Assembly (NCBI GenBank): GCA_030388825.1
Contig: CP128836.1
Location: 62,001-126,000 of the forward strand
DNA from: Rossellomorea sp. AcN35-11
Lineage (GTDB): Bacteria; Bacillota; Bacilli; Bacillales; Bacillaceae_B
Length of the DNA stretch: 64,000 nucleotides
Direction of reading: 5' to 3'
The notes under the pieces were generated by a model, which saw nothing but the letters and a program-made list of their open reading frames with translations, was not told the origin of the DNA and searched no databases. Within the stretch, counting starts at the first letter, position 1. The number at the start of each line of letters is the position of its first letter. Shown here one piece after another: positions 9,180 through 18,558 of this stretch. The translations under genes and the position numbers were made by a program.

Positions 9180-9870
9180 TTACGACAATCTAATATCTTT
9201 TCCTAATACTGTTTTTAGCAATTTAGCTATCACTTCAACACTATCTATGTGAAATTCAAAAACATTCTGGGAAACATCCATCATTTCATTATCCATTATC
9301 GTTTTTACTGATTCCATTAAGACGTATTTCTTTTTATTCTCAAGGTAACCAAGACGAATGAACGTTTTGGTCTCTTTTTTAATAGGTACGTCCATTATGT
9401 CGGTCCCAACCAACTCTTCCTCACTCACCCACGTTATAGGACCAAGATCTTCTAACCGTTGCTGCTCTTTATTCCTATCTTCTTTTAATAGAGAGGCAAA
9501 ATCACTTAATTTAAATAAGATTTTATTTTTCTCGCTTAAATCTTCATAATTTAACTCATGTGCTTCTGAAATTGCATGTTGAAAATATTCAATAATCTCT
9601 TCCTCTCCTTCTTCAAACGGAACCATAACATTTTTCAACTCTCCTAGAGAGTTTGTCGTATATAGAAACTTATTAAAGGGGTCATAAAGCACCCTGGGCA
9701 ATTACTTCTCCGGTTCTGGAATTCTTACAAATCAAACCAGAATGCGGTGTTGTATTTTCTACAGTAAATTTAATAACCTCTTCATCTAATAACCGAGCTA
9801 TATTTTTGTCATTATCTATTAAATAATTTTCTACTTTATCTGCTATCTTTTTCAGTCTCACTACTATCAC
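9180..9870 (-). CDS. conserved-looking protein of unknown function, probably frameshifted
   Basis: Two overlapping frames (9870-9682 and 9701-9180) join naturally if one T is removed from the TTT near 9690, giving a protein of about 230 residues running ...NSRTGEVIAQGAYDPFNKFLYTTNS.... I do not recognise it. The first part (KKIADKVENYLIDNDKNIARLLDEE) is helical; the rest is acidic and soluble with no motif I can name. The downstream frame alone would have to start at TTG inside the upstream one with no ribosome site, which supports a single gene. It precedes the helicase gene by about 90 nt. Confidence 0.6.
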
Positions 9871-10004
9871 CCATTCATTGATGTTTAATTCCTTACCTAC
9901 TCACTGATGTCGTAGTTACATTCTATACATTTTTGTAACCGATGGTAAGAGTAAGGCATAATTATATTTAGTTTTCCCTCTTGTTTTTTATAGTATAACC
10001 CCGG

Positions 10005-10013
10005 TGATATAAT
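10005..10013 (+). promoter_or_regulatory. extended -10 promoter of the ftsW-like gene
   Basis: TGATATAAT about 60 nt before the start codon, a good extended -10. The leader contains no terminator-like hairpin, unlike most minus-strand leaders. Confidence 0.55.
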
Positions 10014-10071
10014 TAAAAGACTTAGACAACCAAATTTAGGTTTACTAGAAAACAAGATGGAAGGTATGTAT

Positions 10072-11229
10072 ATGTTTAAAAAAATTATTAATTCTTTTGA
10101 TTACCCACTAATCGGTAGCATCATCTTATTAAGCTTATTCGGTTTAGTAATGGTGTATAGCTCCAGCATGATCGTATCCGTAATTCGATATGAAACCGCG
10201 GTTGATTTCTTTTTCCAAAGACAACGATTTTTTCTATTATTCGGGTTATTTGTTTTCTTCGTGACAATGTTCATTCCATATCACTATTATGCGAAACCAC
10301 TACTATTAAAATCAGTTGTTTTAGGAACTTTCATCCTACTAATCTTAGTCTATATTTATGGTCATACCACCAATAACGCACGAAGCTGGATTCGAATTGG
10401 AAACTTGAGCATCCAACCCTCGGAATTCGCTAAATTGAGCGTGATTCTGTACTTATCTGCAGTCTACTCTCGAAAACAATCCTATATACACGATTTTAAA
10501 CATGCCGTACTCCCCCCTATAGGTTTTATGGCCATGATATGCTTTATCGTTCTTGTCCAACCCGACTTCGGCACAGCCTTTATCATTGTCTTAATATCTC
10601 TATCTATCATTCTTTGCTCAGGCATTAATTTAAATAACCTAACAAAGCTAGCTGTGTTAGGAGTTGGGATTGTAGCATTCGTTTTAACCATCATAACACT
10701 ATTAGGAAAATTAGATGAGGTTTTTTCTGAAGAGCGACTCTCTCGATTCACAGGCTTTCTAGACCCATTTAACCACCTACAAACTTCAGGGTATCAGTTA
10801 ATCAACTCATATATCTCAATGAGCAACGGAGGCTTAAGCGGGACCGGATTGGGACAGAGCACACAGAAATATGGGTACCTACCAGAACCGCATACGGACT
10901 TCATTATTTCCGTCATAGCTGAAGAACTTGGTATATTAGGTGTATTTATTACCCTATTTTTAATAGGATTTATAGTAGTAAAAGGATTTTTTATTGCTAG
11001 AAATTCAAGAGATAAGTTCGGGCACCTTCTCGCAATAGGCATTGCGAGCATGATATCAGTACAAACAGTTATCAATATCGGGGGAGCATCAGGGCTTCTT
11101 CCCATCACAGGAGTAACCTTACCTTTCATCAGTTATGGAGGTTCTTCCCTTATATTATTACTAGCCTCTACTGGCGTATTGGTCAACATATCTATGATGA
11201 CTCGTTTAAAAGCGTCCATGAACTCATAA
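10072..11229 (+). CDS. ftsW: SEDS-family peptidoglycan polymerase (FtsW/RodA/SpoVE-like)
   Basis: Polytopic membrane glycosyltransferase that polymerises lipid II and works with a partner class B PBP. About 385 residues with about ten hydrophobic segments; family hallmarks include VQPDFGTAFIIVLI, the loop YGYLPEPHTDFIISVIAEELG and the C-terminal GGSSLILLLASTG. ATG 10072 (MFKK) is placed 7 nt after GGAAGG. FtsW, RodA and SpoVE are hard to separate by eye; the division PBP, FtsZ and FtsA in the same window make a division role most likely. It is on the plus strand with its own promoter and terminator, convergent with the adhesin gene. Confidence 0.88.
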   Translation: MFKKIINSFDYPLIGSIILLSLFGLVMVYSSSMIVSVIRYETAVDFFFQRQRFFLLFGLFVFFVTMFIPYHYYAKPLLLKSVVLGTFILLILVYIYGHTTNNARSWIRIGNLSIQPSEFAKLSVILYLSAVYSRKQSYIHDFKHAVLPPIGFMAMICFIVLVQPDFGTAFIIVLISLSIILCSGINLNNLTKLAVLGVGIVAFVLTIITLLGKLDEVFSEERLSRFTGFLDPFNHLQTSGYQLINSYISMSNGGLSGTGLGQSTQKYGYLPEPHTDFIISVIAEELGILGVFITLFLIGFIVVKGFFIARNSRDKFGHLLAIGIASMISVQTVINIGGASGLLPITGVTLPFISYGGSSLILLLASTGVLVNISMMTRLKASMNS

Positions 11230-11233
11230 AGAA

Positions 11234-11265
11234 AAGCTCTCAACATCACGTTGAGAGCTTTTTTA
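11234..11265. terminator. bidirectional terminator between ftsW and the adhesin gene
   Basis: AAAGCTCTCAAC, loop ATCAC, GTTGAGAGCTTTTTTA. A perfect nine-base stem with a T-run on the plus strand and A-run on the other side; both convergent genes end within 5 nt of it. Confidence 0.9.
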
Positions 11266-11266
11266 T

Positions 11267-14200
11267 TTAGTGCAATTTGTGGAATTTAAAGGCATCATAT
11301 ACACTACCAATAATTTCTACCGTTACAATGTCAGAACGAACAATTCCATTGCTGTAAAAAGCAGTGAATGTAAATGAAACATTCCCATTCGCTAACCTAG
11401 TGCCACCTTCTGCAAACGCCGGCTCATCTAGATTACCAACATATAGAGTTGGACTTGAAACCCCCAACAGAAGGTTATTACGAGTATATAGATTCCCATT
11501 GTTTTGTAAACCACTAAAATCAACTTCTACTCTATTAATAGGGTGATCAATTACATCTGCCTCTAACACGAAAACCTCTCCAGAATAAAACTGCGACGGA
11601 GTATTTCCATTTTGAATATGCCTGTTTTCCCAACTAGCTGTATGTTTGACATGTCCAACAACAGAGAGGTCTAAAACAGGAATAGTGGTTGATACCCAAT
11701 CACTTTCTCCATGGATATCTGTTACATCCTGTCTAATGCTGTAATTTCCAGGCATATCAGGGAACTGATAAGTGAAATTAGGGCTTGTTCTCGTCGTCGT
11801 ACTACCGTCTGGCAATGTGATTGTGTATAGATACGTTAATGCATTGCCATCAGGATCTGAAGCCAAACTAGTAACTGTCATTGTGTCACCCACATAATAT
11901 TGTGATTGATCTGTCGAAAATGACGCTACCGGAGCGTTGTTGAATCTGAACGGTCCTTGATAAGTAGATACTAGATTCCCTACATTATCCTCTGACTGCA
12001 CATGCAAGTACCATGCCCCGTAGTTGCTCTGAGAAACTACATAGTTTGAGCTTGTAGACCAGGAAGACCATGATGATGGCAATGACGTTGATTGAGTCCA
12101 AGCATATCTTGAACGTTTATAACCTGAGTCTGCATCACTAAACTTTAACCTCACATCTATTGCAACCGTACTCCAAGCTCTACTAGTAAAATTGCTGGTA
12201 TCACTACTATTTCTATACTGAACGGACGGAGCAACTCCGTCTACACGTAGATACTTAGTGTTTGTATAACTCCAGCCGAATGCATCGTAATTAGCTGCAT
12301 CCAATCTAGTATCAATACCAACATTATCAAGATATCTCCTTCTGATTTCTTGAGACTCTCCATGGGTGTTTCCTCTCACTTTGAAAGTAGCACCTTTAAC
12401 ATTACCACTCACATAATCTCTATTCACGGATAATACATCGTAATCCGGTTCAGAGACAAGCATATTTAAATTTGTAGATGTTCCACTTAGATCATGATAA
12501 TATACATTCCTGTTGCTATCTCTACCTATACTTAAATAGATTGCAGACAGTCCAGAATCGTCATCCACACCCCTCAAGTGAACATCGACCGTATCTCCCG
12601 GCTTAATCCAATAGTCATTTCCGTTATTATATCTTTCTCCACTCACGGTTTCAGCACTATTATATGGAGCTTCTCCATCAACTCTTAAATTTTTACCCGT
12701 ATTATTGTATCCGGTATTATTATCAACGTTATCACGGAAGTAATAATGAATATCATAAGAATGTCCATGGGTTTTGGCTGTTACATTCCATAATACCCTC
12801 CCATAGCTTGTGTTTTCTTCTCGTGTTGCAGAATTAATAACAAGAGATGGATCAGTATCCCAATGATTATTATCATTACTAGCCAAACCAAAAGAGTGGC
12901 CAGATTTAGAATCTACTCCATTTCCATAGAAACGTATTATTTGTGTTTTATTCCCTGAATCCGTATCTTGTTGCCTCAAACGGACATTCACACTTTCGTT
13001 GGGACGTATCCAATAGTCATTCCCATTAACATATCTTGCTCCGAGCACCTGATCAGAAACATGAGTCGGTGCTACCCCATCAGTGCGGATTGTCATTCCC
13101 GTTTGAGTCCAGGTATTATTATTACTCCAGTTTGTTGCATTATCTCTGAAAAGATAAGATACATCATAATTATGACCATGCGTGTTAGGTGTAACATTAT
13201 ATGTGACTTCTCTGTAACGCTGATCTCCACTTTCATATGTTTCAGACACTGAATTCACAGTCACATAGGAACTTGTATTGTAATTATTTAAATGCGTAGA
13301 GCTTACATTCCAATCATGTTGAGACCGGGCAGATGAAGAACCCGACAAACCTATATATTGTCTGTACGTCAATGCCATATTATCATAGGAGCGAAGTCTA
13401 ACATCTACACTTTGATTAGGTTTGATCCAATAATCATTGCCACTTTTATAAGCGTGGCCAGATATTCCAAACGAGTTAAGACTTGGATTTGTTTTATCAA
13501 TGTAGTAATTTCCAGAATACACATTTATTAAATTCCCTACATTATCCTCAGCCTGAACATGAATTCGATTCAACCCTTCACTCGATAAAGTGAATGTTCG
13601 ACTTGAGCCATATACATATGAACTATAGGAACCCCAAGAACCATTTTGATATATGCGGTATCTAAAGCGGTTTACTCCTGAATCTGAATCAGAAACATTC
13701 ATATTTACGGTTATATTTGAATTGGTCCAACTCTTACTATTTATGTCATATGAAACGGAAGGATCCACACCATCAACTCTAACTTTGTAACTCGTATTGG
13801 TGTAATCCACCGGAACATTATCAACATTGTCTTTGTAGTAATATTGAACATCGTATGAATCACCATGCGTTTGTGGAGTAAATGTCCACCGAACCATGCC
13901 GTAAGCGGTGTTCTCTTGTCTCGATGCAGAATTCATGATAACTGAACTATGAGTAACCCAATTATCCATATGACTCGTACTACTATCACTAAATCTATGA
14001 CGGGCCCTTACATCTACACCGGAACCATACAACCTAATATACTGATCTTTATTTCCTGAATCCGGATCATATTGCCGCAACTGAGCATACAAAGTGTCAC
14101 CAGGACGAACCCAATAGTCATTGCCATTTTTATAGCGGTGATCATAGATACCTTGAGAATTGTGTGACGGAGCTACACCATCCACTCGCATATTCATGCC

Positions 14201-15550
14201 TGTATCACCATAGTCTGGCGAAGAGTTACCATCTATATCTCTATAAAAGTAATGAATATCATACCTGTGACCATGGGTATATGCCTCTACTCCCCATTTC
14301 ACTTTACCATAAGAAGTATTCTCTTCTCGATCTGCCGATGTTATTTTTACATGGGTCTCAGAACCCCACTGCCAGTAATTTGTTGTGGTATCAGTAAAAT
14401 TATGATTGGCTCGATTGTCTTGTCCACTTCCATAAAGTCTTAGATATCCATTACTGTTTCCAGAATCAGGATCTCGTTGTCTTAAACGCACATAAGCCTG
14501 ATCACCAGGTTGTACCCAATAGTCATTGCCATTAACATATCTAGCATTAATAAATTCATGTGATACATGCACTGGCGGTGCAGTGTCTGGTGGAGGTGTA
14601 AAACTTAGCACCACCTGATCTCCCGCAAAAGTCCAGTACGTCGTATTAGCCCATCTTGTTCCATTTCCATCTAAAGGACTTCTCACTCCATACCAAACCG
14701 CTGTATCCCCTTCATCACTACTCACCCGAGTGTAAGTCTGTTCTTTAGTAAAATATACATTTGGAGCGGAGGCGGCTGACTGGCGTGGTGAAGTTCGTCT
14801 AATAACAGGATCATCATTCATTTTCAAACTACTAGTATTTGTGCCACTAGACAAATTTAATTTTCCACTATTATACGTAAGGTCACTGAAGTTAAATGGA
14901 ACTTTTAGGCTTTCTAACACAACTTGAGAATCTACTCGTTTTACAATGAACATATCCCAACTTGCATTCTCATCTGCATTTGGAAAGATATCCTGTAAAG
15001 GAATGTATGCAGTGAACCCTACGTTGTCATACCTCATATTACAAGTGGTATTATTTTTGTTTGTGGTACCACTCGCACATTCATTCCAGACACCTGGACC
15101 CTGATTGTTATATTCTAAGTCTTCAGTTGCTGAAATATTTCTAAGGGTAGTTAGATATAATTTTTGAGCACCTACCCCAGAATCCCCACTTTTCTTTCTT
15201 AACATTATGTGTGTAGAATGATTTGAAGCCGTATGTGTTTTGTATCCTGATAAAACCGCCCAACCATCAAACTTCAAATAGGGTTGACTTGTTCCATTAA
15301 AATTTCTAGTCTCTACTGTCCAACCATTAGACAAATACTTTGATGAATAAACATCATAAACCATCCTTTTTCCACCAGTCCAAGAAAAATCTTTTGAACC
15401 AATGGAGTAGGAACCGCTGCTTAATGCATTACTTACACTGGACTCAGGCGAATGAGGATTGGCAGCATTCACCCCCACGCCATTCATTGACATCGTAGCA
15501 ACAAATATTAAACTAAGTAAAAACAACACCTTTACTACTACCCGGTTCAC
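11267..15550 (-). CDS. giant secreted repeat protein with Ig-like and PKD-type domains, probable adhesin
   Basis: About 1,427 residues beginning at GTG 15550, 5 nt after AGGGGGTGAAGG. A signal peptide (VVVKVLFLLSLIFVATMSM...VNA) is followed by an N-terminal globular region and at least five copies of a ~130-residue unit whose hallmark is RYxNGNDYWxxPGDxVxVRLRQ.D.DSGN, ending in THGHSYDIHYYFRDN and VDGVAP. Two Ig-like bridge domains (WTNSNITVNMNVSDSDSG and the copy near SRAWSTVAIDVRLKFSD) and a PKD-like domain (VASFSTDQSQYYVGD) follow. There is no LPXTG, membrane anchor or S-layer domain, so it is secreted or held non-covalently. Its position next to the Tad/pilin cluster suggests a pilus-associated or cell-surface adhesin; that is inference. 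Confidence 0.8.
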   Translation of the reverse strand: MNRVVVKVLFLLSLIFVATMSMNGVGVNAANPHSPESSVSNALSSGSYSIGSKDFSWTGGKRMVYDVYSSKYLSNGWTVETRNFNGTSQPYLKFDGWAVLSGYKTHTASNHSTHIMLRKKSGDSGVGAQKLYLTTLRNISATEDLEYNNQGPGVWNECASGTTNKNNTTCNMRYDNVGFTAYIPLQDIFPNADENASWDMFIVKRVDSQVVLESLKVPFNFSDLTYNSGKLNLSSGTNTSSLKMNDDPVIRRTSPRQSAASAPNVYFTKEQTYTRVSSDEGDTAVWYGVRSPLDGNGTRWANTTYWTFAGDQVVLSFTPPPDTAPPVHVSHEFINARYVNGNDYWVQPGDQAYVRLRQRDPDSGNSNGYLRLYGSGQDNRANHNFTDTTTNYWQWGSETHVKITSADREENTSYGKVKWGVEAYTHGHRYDIHYFYRDIDGNSSPDYGDTGMNMRVDGVAPSHNSQGIYDHRYKNGNDYWVRPGDTLYAQLRQYDPDSGNKDQYIRLYGSGVDVRARHRFSDSSTSHMDNWVTHSSVIMNSASRQENTAYGMVRWTFTPQTHGDSYDVQYYYKDNVDNVPVDYTNTSYKVRVDGVDPSVSYDINSKSWTNSNITVNMNVSDSDSGVNRFRYRIYQNGSWGSYSSYVYGSSRTFTLSSEGLNRIHVQAEDNVGNLINVYSGNYYIDKTNPSLNSFGISGHAYKSGNDYWIKPNQSVDVRLRSYDNMALTYRQYIGLSGSSSARSQHDWNVSSTHLNNYNTSSYVTVNSVSETYESGDQRYREVTYNVTPNTHGHNYDVSYLFRDNATNWSNNNTWTQTGMTIRTDGVAPTHVSDQVLGARYVNGNDYWIRPNESVNVRLRQQDTDSGNKTQIIRFYGNGVDSKSGHSFGLASNDNNHWDTDPSLVINSATREENTSYGRVLWNVTAKTHGHSYDIHYYFRDNVDNNTGYNNTGKNLRVDGEAPYNSAETVSGERYNNGNDYWIKPGDTVDVHLRGVDDDSGLSAIYLSIGRDSNRNVYYHDLSGTSTNLNMLVSEPDYDVLSVNRDYVSGNVKGATFKVRGNTHGESQEIRRRYLDNVGIDTRLDAANYDAFGWSYTNTKYLRVDGVAPSVQYRNSSDTSNFTSRAWSTVAIDVRLKFSDADSGYKRSRYAWTQSTSLPSSWSSWSTSSNYVVSQSNYGAWYLHVQSEDNVGNLVSTYQGPFRFNNAPVASFSTDQSQYYVGDTMTVTSLASDPDGNALTYLYTITLPDGSTTTRTSPNFTYQFPDMPGNYSIRQDVTDIHGESDWVSTTIPVLDLSVVGHVKHTASWENRHIQNGNTPSQFYSGEVFVLEADVIDHPINRVEVDFSGLQNNGNLYTRNNLLLGVSSPTLYVGNLDEPAFAEGGTRLANGNVSFTFTAFYSNGIVRSDIVTVEIIGSVYDAFKFHKLH

Positions 15551-15646
15551 ACCTTCACCCCCTAACACTAATAATTATCTCTATAAACACAAACTTCATC
15601 TAAACTATAAAACGAAAGAAAATGGTAACACTTCTTCCTATGTACG

Positions 15647-15693
15647 AAAAAAAGCACTGTAAATCTCTATAGTAGATAGATTTACAGTGCTCC
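15647..15693 (-). promoter_or_regulatory. 5' leader terminator-like hairpin before the adhesin gene
   Basis: Minus strand: GGAGCACTGTAAATCT pairs with AGATTTACAGTGCT, a nearly perfect 14-bp stem followed by seven T. An extended -10 (TGTTATAAT) lies about 22 nt upstream near 15713-15721, so the hairpin is inside the transcript. A clear member of the AGCACYG family. Confidence 0.8.
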
Positions 15694-15720
15694 TGCTTTA
15701 TACTCAATCTTATTATAACA

Positions 15721-16575
15721 CTATTTTTTAGTTTTTTTGTAGTATCCACCAACAACTACCGCAACTACTAGCAATACAATCCAAAGAATAGCAGACATAA
15801 CTCCCGCATTGTTTTCAGATTTCATTTCCGATGAAGCTACTTCTGATTCAAATACTTCATCCTTCTCCTTCTTAATTTTTATAGGATTATTCTTTAGTTC
15901 TTTTTTGTCTTCATTTTCTATTTTTGTTGAAGAAATAGGTTCTGTTTCACTTGCATCTAAATTGTTCTGAGACAAGGTTTTATCAGAGTCTCCTTCATCC
16001 CCCTCTAACACATCCTGAACTTTAACTTCTTCTATATTATTATTCCCTTGGTTTGTTTCAGAGTCCGATTTTGATTCCAGCTTTGGCTCTGGCTTTGGTT
16101 CCGGCTTTGGTTCAGGCTTTGGTTCCGGTTTTGGTTCCGGTTTTGGTTCCGGCCTTGGTTCCGGCTTTGGTTCCGGCTTTGGTTCCGGCTTTGGTTCCGG
16201 CTTTGGTTCCGGCTTTGGTTCAGGTTTTGGTTCCGGCTTTGGCTCGGGTTTTTTCTCCTCAATTACCTTTGTATACACAGTTAAAACTTCATATGAGTTG
16301 TTAGACTTGAGGCTTGTAACCTCGAATTTCTGGCCACTATATTTTACAACATCTGTTGTAAGACCAGTAATATGAAAGTTCCCTCCGCCGTAATAACCAA
16401 AAACCATTCCTTTACAATAATTAGTTGCATCCACCGCATTTTCACTTCCCACATCATTTGATGTAATAGTCATTTCACAATAACCAATTTTCTCTTCACC
16501 AAATGCCACCCCAGGAACACTAAACAATGTTACTACGAACATCACAGCAATAATTCTACTAATCTTTTTCTTCAT
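15721..16575 (-). CDS. surface protein with signal peptide, Pro-Glu-Pro-Lys stalk and C-terminal membrane anchor
   Basis: Start ATG 16575 ([11 protein letters not shown]) after TAGGGGGAAA. Residues 1-27 are a signal peptide ending VAFG; about 30-105 is a small domain with two cysteines (GYCEMT ... NYCKGM) that may form a disulfide; then a 60-residue stalk of PEPK units; an acidic Ser/Glu-rich linker; and a C-terminal hydrophobic segment ([15 protein letters not shown]) with a YYKKTKK cytoplasmic tail. This is a one-pass wall-spanning stalk protein. It lies between the pilin-like genes and the adhesin, and I infer a role in displaying or anchoring surface structures. No family recognised for the head domain. 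Confidence 0.75.
   Translation of the reverse strand: MKKKISRIIAVMFVVTLFSVPGVAFGEEKIGYCEMTITSNDVGSENAVDATNYCKGMVFGYYGGGNFHITGLTTDVVKYSGQKFEVTSLKSNNSYEVLTVYTKVIEEKKPEPKPEPKPEPKPEPKPEPKPEPKPEPKPEPRPEPKPEPKPEPKPEPKPEPKPEPKLESKSDSETNQGNNNIEEVKVQDVLEGDEGDSDKTLSQNNLDASETEPISSTKIENEDKKELKNNPIKIKKEKDEVFESEVASSEMKSENNAGVMSAILWIVLLVVAVVVGGYYKKTKK
16075..16250 (-). repeat. tandem repeat encoding a Pro-Glu-Pro-Lys stalk
   Basis: About fourteen 12-bp units, on the plus strand GGTTCCGGCTTT with minor variants (GGCTCT, TTCAGG), encode PKPE steps. Units are nearly identical, so copy number probably varies by slippage. It is a coding repeat, not a CRISPR: there are no spacers. Confidence 0.9.
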
Positions 16576-16690
16576 CACTAATTTCCCCCTAGATATTTTA
16601 TGTATTTGCATTTTCGCATTAATCAAACATTTACCCCCTGTTCGTGTTGCTCACTGTTCTTATACAAACCATCGACCAAGATGAGAACAC

Positions 16691-16752
16691 AAATAAAACA
16701 AACGCCCGCACGGATAATGTGTTTTGGACACAATAATCACCGCCGGGCGCTT
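16691..16752 (-). promoter_or_regulatory. 5' leader hairpin before the stalk-protein gene
   Basis: Minus strand: GCGCCCGGCGGTGATTATTGTG pairs with CACATTATCCGTGCGGGCG, followed by TTTGTTTTATTTG. A long, GC-rich stem about 115 nt before the gene; the terminator T-run is imperfect. A TTGATC, 16 nt, TAATAA promoter may lie just upstream. Confidence 0.65.
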
Positions 16753-16821
16753 TGCTTATTAGCATTAGTCTCGAATGGATCAATAATCCTATCGAAAGAA
16801 AGAATTAAATAAATGTTTAAT

Positions 16822-17364
16822 TTAACTATAATTGATTTTTCCTAATATTACAATAGCGATACACCTTATCAATTTTCTTCTAATAAAAATACCCATATAC
16901 CGCATGGCCTTCCTTAATTGAATAGGATCTCCGGCAAAATATCGAGGACTAGTAGTTGTCACTACAACAATAATACTAGGCCCGTTTAATGTATCAACAA
17001 TGTTATAGGTTGGATTTGTGTAAGTCATCGGGAAAGTCGCATTTGAATCATCTACAAACTCTATATACTCCAGCACAACTTCATCTTGATAAAACGAGGT
17101 CGGATTAGGTGTAAGCGCGCTATCCAGATCCATATAAGACATAAGACCATCTCTAAAATTTTGCCTCGCTTGAACTTGATCAAACACAAGTTTCCCATCC
17201 CTAAGTTGAGCCTCATCAAGTGCAAGTGAAGCATCATGGACAGCTATTTCAACAGCATTTTTCAACTCCCTTGTAGCGGTTTTATCAGCATCTAAGTTGA
17301 ATTGCATTGCAGTAATAAACGCAAACAATACAGTTAAAAAAATGGTTCTTAACGCTTCAGACAC
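16822..17364 (-). CDS. Tad-cluster membrane-anchored pilin-like protein (TadE-like)
   Basis: 180 residues; GTG start after AAGGAGG. One N-terminal hydrophobic segment (RTIFLTVLFAFITAMQF) followed by an extracytoplasmic domain with no cysteines, closing in a basic C-terminus (YMGIFIRRKLIR). I do not recognise the exact family; the layout and the position after a similar gene and the pilin array point to a TadE/TadF-like minor pilin or pseudopilin. It begins 22 nt after the preceding gene, so it is probably the last gene of the pilus operon. Confidence 0.6.
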   Translation of the reverse strand: MSEALRTIFLTVLFAFITAMQFNLDADKTATRELKNAVEIAVHDASLALDEAQLRDGKLVFDQVQARQNFRDGLMSYMDLDSALTPNPTSFYQDEVVLEYIEFVDDSNATFPMTYTNPTYNIVDTLNGPSIIVVVTTTSPRYFAGDPIQLRKAMRYMGIFIRRKLIRCIAIVILGKINYS

Positions 17365-17386
17365 CTTTATTCACCTCCTTCATACT

Positions 17387-17764
17387 TTAACCCACATATT
17401 CACTCATTATCTTTATGTCTTTCTTGATAGTAGTGGGTCCTTGATTAAATATATCTAATATAAAAATAATGCTCTTAGGCACTTCTATAGATGCAGTTAA
17501 ATAATCCTGCCTGTATGTTAAAGCAGTTGTTGCAGTAATATTTATTTTCGTAGGATCAAAGTTATAATTATTTACTAGAGTTTGTTCCATCTCATCTATA
17601 ATTGCCGTCGTAAACCTTCCTTCTATCGCCGCCTTTTTCGCACCCTCATTCAACACAACCTCTATTGCTTCTTTTTCTAAGCTGACTTTATAGGCCAAAA
17701 TAGGTGCAAACAAAAAATTGATGACTATAAACAGTGTCATCCACTGACCCAGCGCCTTGCTCAC
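17387..17764 (-). CDS. Tad-cluster TadE-like membrane-anchored protein
   Basis: 125 residues from GTG 17764, 6 nt after GAGGGGGG. The N-terminus has one hydrophobic segment (WMTLFIVINFLFAPILAY) directly after a short MSKALGQ, then an outward domain. Layout matches TadE-like pseudopilins; sequence similarity by eye is weak. It lies between the tandem small pilins and the similar gene at 16822, with only short gaps, so one operon is likely. Confidence 0.6.
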   Translation of the reverse strand: MSKALGQWMTLFIVINFLFAPILAYKVSLEKEAIEVVLNEGAKKAAIEGRFTTAIIDEMEQTLVNNYNFDPTKINITATTALTYRQDYLTASIEVPKSIIFILDIFNQGPTTIKKDIKIMSEYVG

Positions 17765-17829
17765 ATCGATCCCCCCTCACTAAAAGTTTAGAAAGGGAAG
17801 AGGATCTTCTCTTCCCTTTCTTTACAACA

Positions 17830-17988
17830 TTATGGTATTACTGGTAGTTTGGATTGAACACCATTAACCTGATTTTCATAATGCGTTGATTCAGATGAAG
17901 TCATTGTATATGCCACTCCAAAAAGGAATGCCCCGATAGCTACCACTGTGATAGCTATCTTCAGAAACGTACTTATCGTATTATTCAT
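17830..17988 (-). CDS. small pilin-like membrane peptide, copy 1 (52 aa)
   Basis: MNNTISTFLKIAITVVAIG start, one hydrophobic segment with a Lys near its beginning (FLKIAITVVAIGAFLFGVAY), then a 25-residue polar tail ending KLPVIP. It lacks the G-xxxx-E/Y processing site of classical Flp pilins. Position beside tadA, tadB and tadC makes a pilin subunit most likely. It is the promoter-distal copy of the array. Confidence 0.75.
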   Translation of the reverse strand: MNNTISTFLKIAITVVAIGAFLFGVAYTMTSSESTHYENQVNGVQSKLPVIP

Positions 17989-18019
17989 GTACCTTCACCA
18001 CCTCTCAAATCGAATTTGA

Positions 18020-18178
18020 TCATGGAATTACTGGTAATTTTGATTGAACACCATTAACCTGGTTTTCATAATGCGCTGATTCAGATGAAGTCATTGTATA
18101 TGCCACTCCAAAAAGGAACGCCCCGATAGCCACTACCGTGATCGCTATCTTCAGAAACGTACTTATCGTATTATTCAT
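18020..18178 (-). CDS. small pilin-like membrane peptide, copy 2 (52 aa)
   Basis: Almost identical to copy 1 (KLPVIP tail reads KLPVIP with NQNYQ-type silent-site changes at DNA level). Own ribosome site GGTGAAGGT about 6 nt before ATG. Stop is TGA instead of TAA in copy 1. Confidence 0.75.
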   Translation of the reverse strand: MNNTISTFLKIAITVVAIGAFLFGVAYTMTSSESAHYENQVNGVQSKLPVIP

Positions 18179-18209
18179 GTACCTTCACCACCTCTCAAAT
18201 CGAATTTGA

Positions 18210-18368
18210 TCATGGAATTACTGGTAATTTTGATTGAACACCATTAACCTGATTTTCATAATGCGTTGATTCAGATGAAGTCATTGTATATGCCACTCCA
18301 AAAAGGAATGCCCCGATAGCCACCACTGTGATAGCTATCTTCAGAAACGTACTTATCGTATTATTCAT
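18210..18368 (-). CDS. small pilin-like membrane peptide, copy 3 (52 aa)
   Basis: Third 190-bp unit; same hydrophobic core (TVVAIGAFLFGVAY) and tail (THYENQVNGVQ). Differs from copy 2 by a few bases. Confidence 0.75.
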   Translation of the reverse strand: MNNTISTFLKIAITVVAIGAFLFGVAYTMTSSESTHYENQVNGVQSKLPVIP

Positions 18369-18399
18369 GCACCTTCACCACCTCTCAAATCCAATTTGA

Positions 18400-18558
18400 T
18401 CATGGAATTACTGGTAGTTTGGATTGAACACCATTAACCTGGTTTTCATAATGCGCTGATTCAGATGAAGTCATTGTATATGCCACTCCAAAAAGGAATG
18501 CCCCGATAGCCACCACTGTGATAGCTATCTTCAGAAACGTACTTATTGTATTATTCAT
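18400..18558 (-). CDS. small pilin-like membrane peptide, copy 4 (52 aa)
   Basis: Fourth 190-bp unit, with tail SESAHYENQ where copies 1 and 3 have SESTHYENQ. Its upstream spacer differs from the others because it borders the more diverged copy 5. Confidence 0.75.
   Translation of the reverse strand: MNNTISTFLKIAITVVAIGAFLFGVAYTMTSSESAHYENQVNGVQSKLPVIP

Noticed and set aside
16075..16250. Short regular repeats resembling a CRISPR array
   Set aside because: Units are 12 bp with no spacers and lie in frame in a protein as PEPK steps; no cas genes are present.
16053..16304. Long plus-strand open frame with repeated Val-Pro-Ala-Leu
   Set aside because: It is the antisense shadow of the PEPK repeat; no ribosome site and extreme composition.
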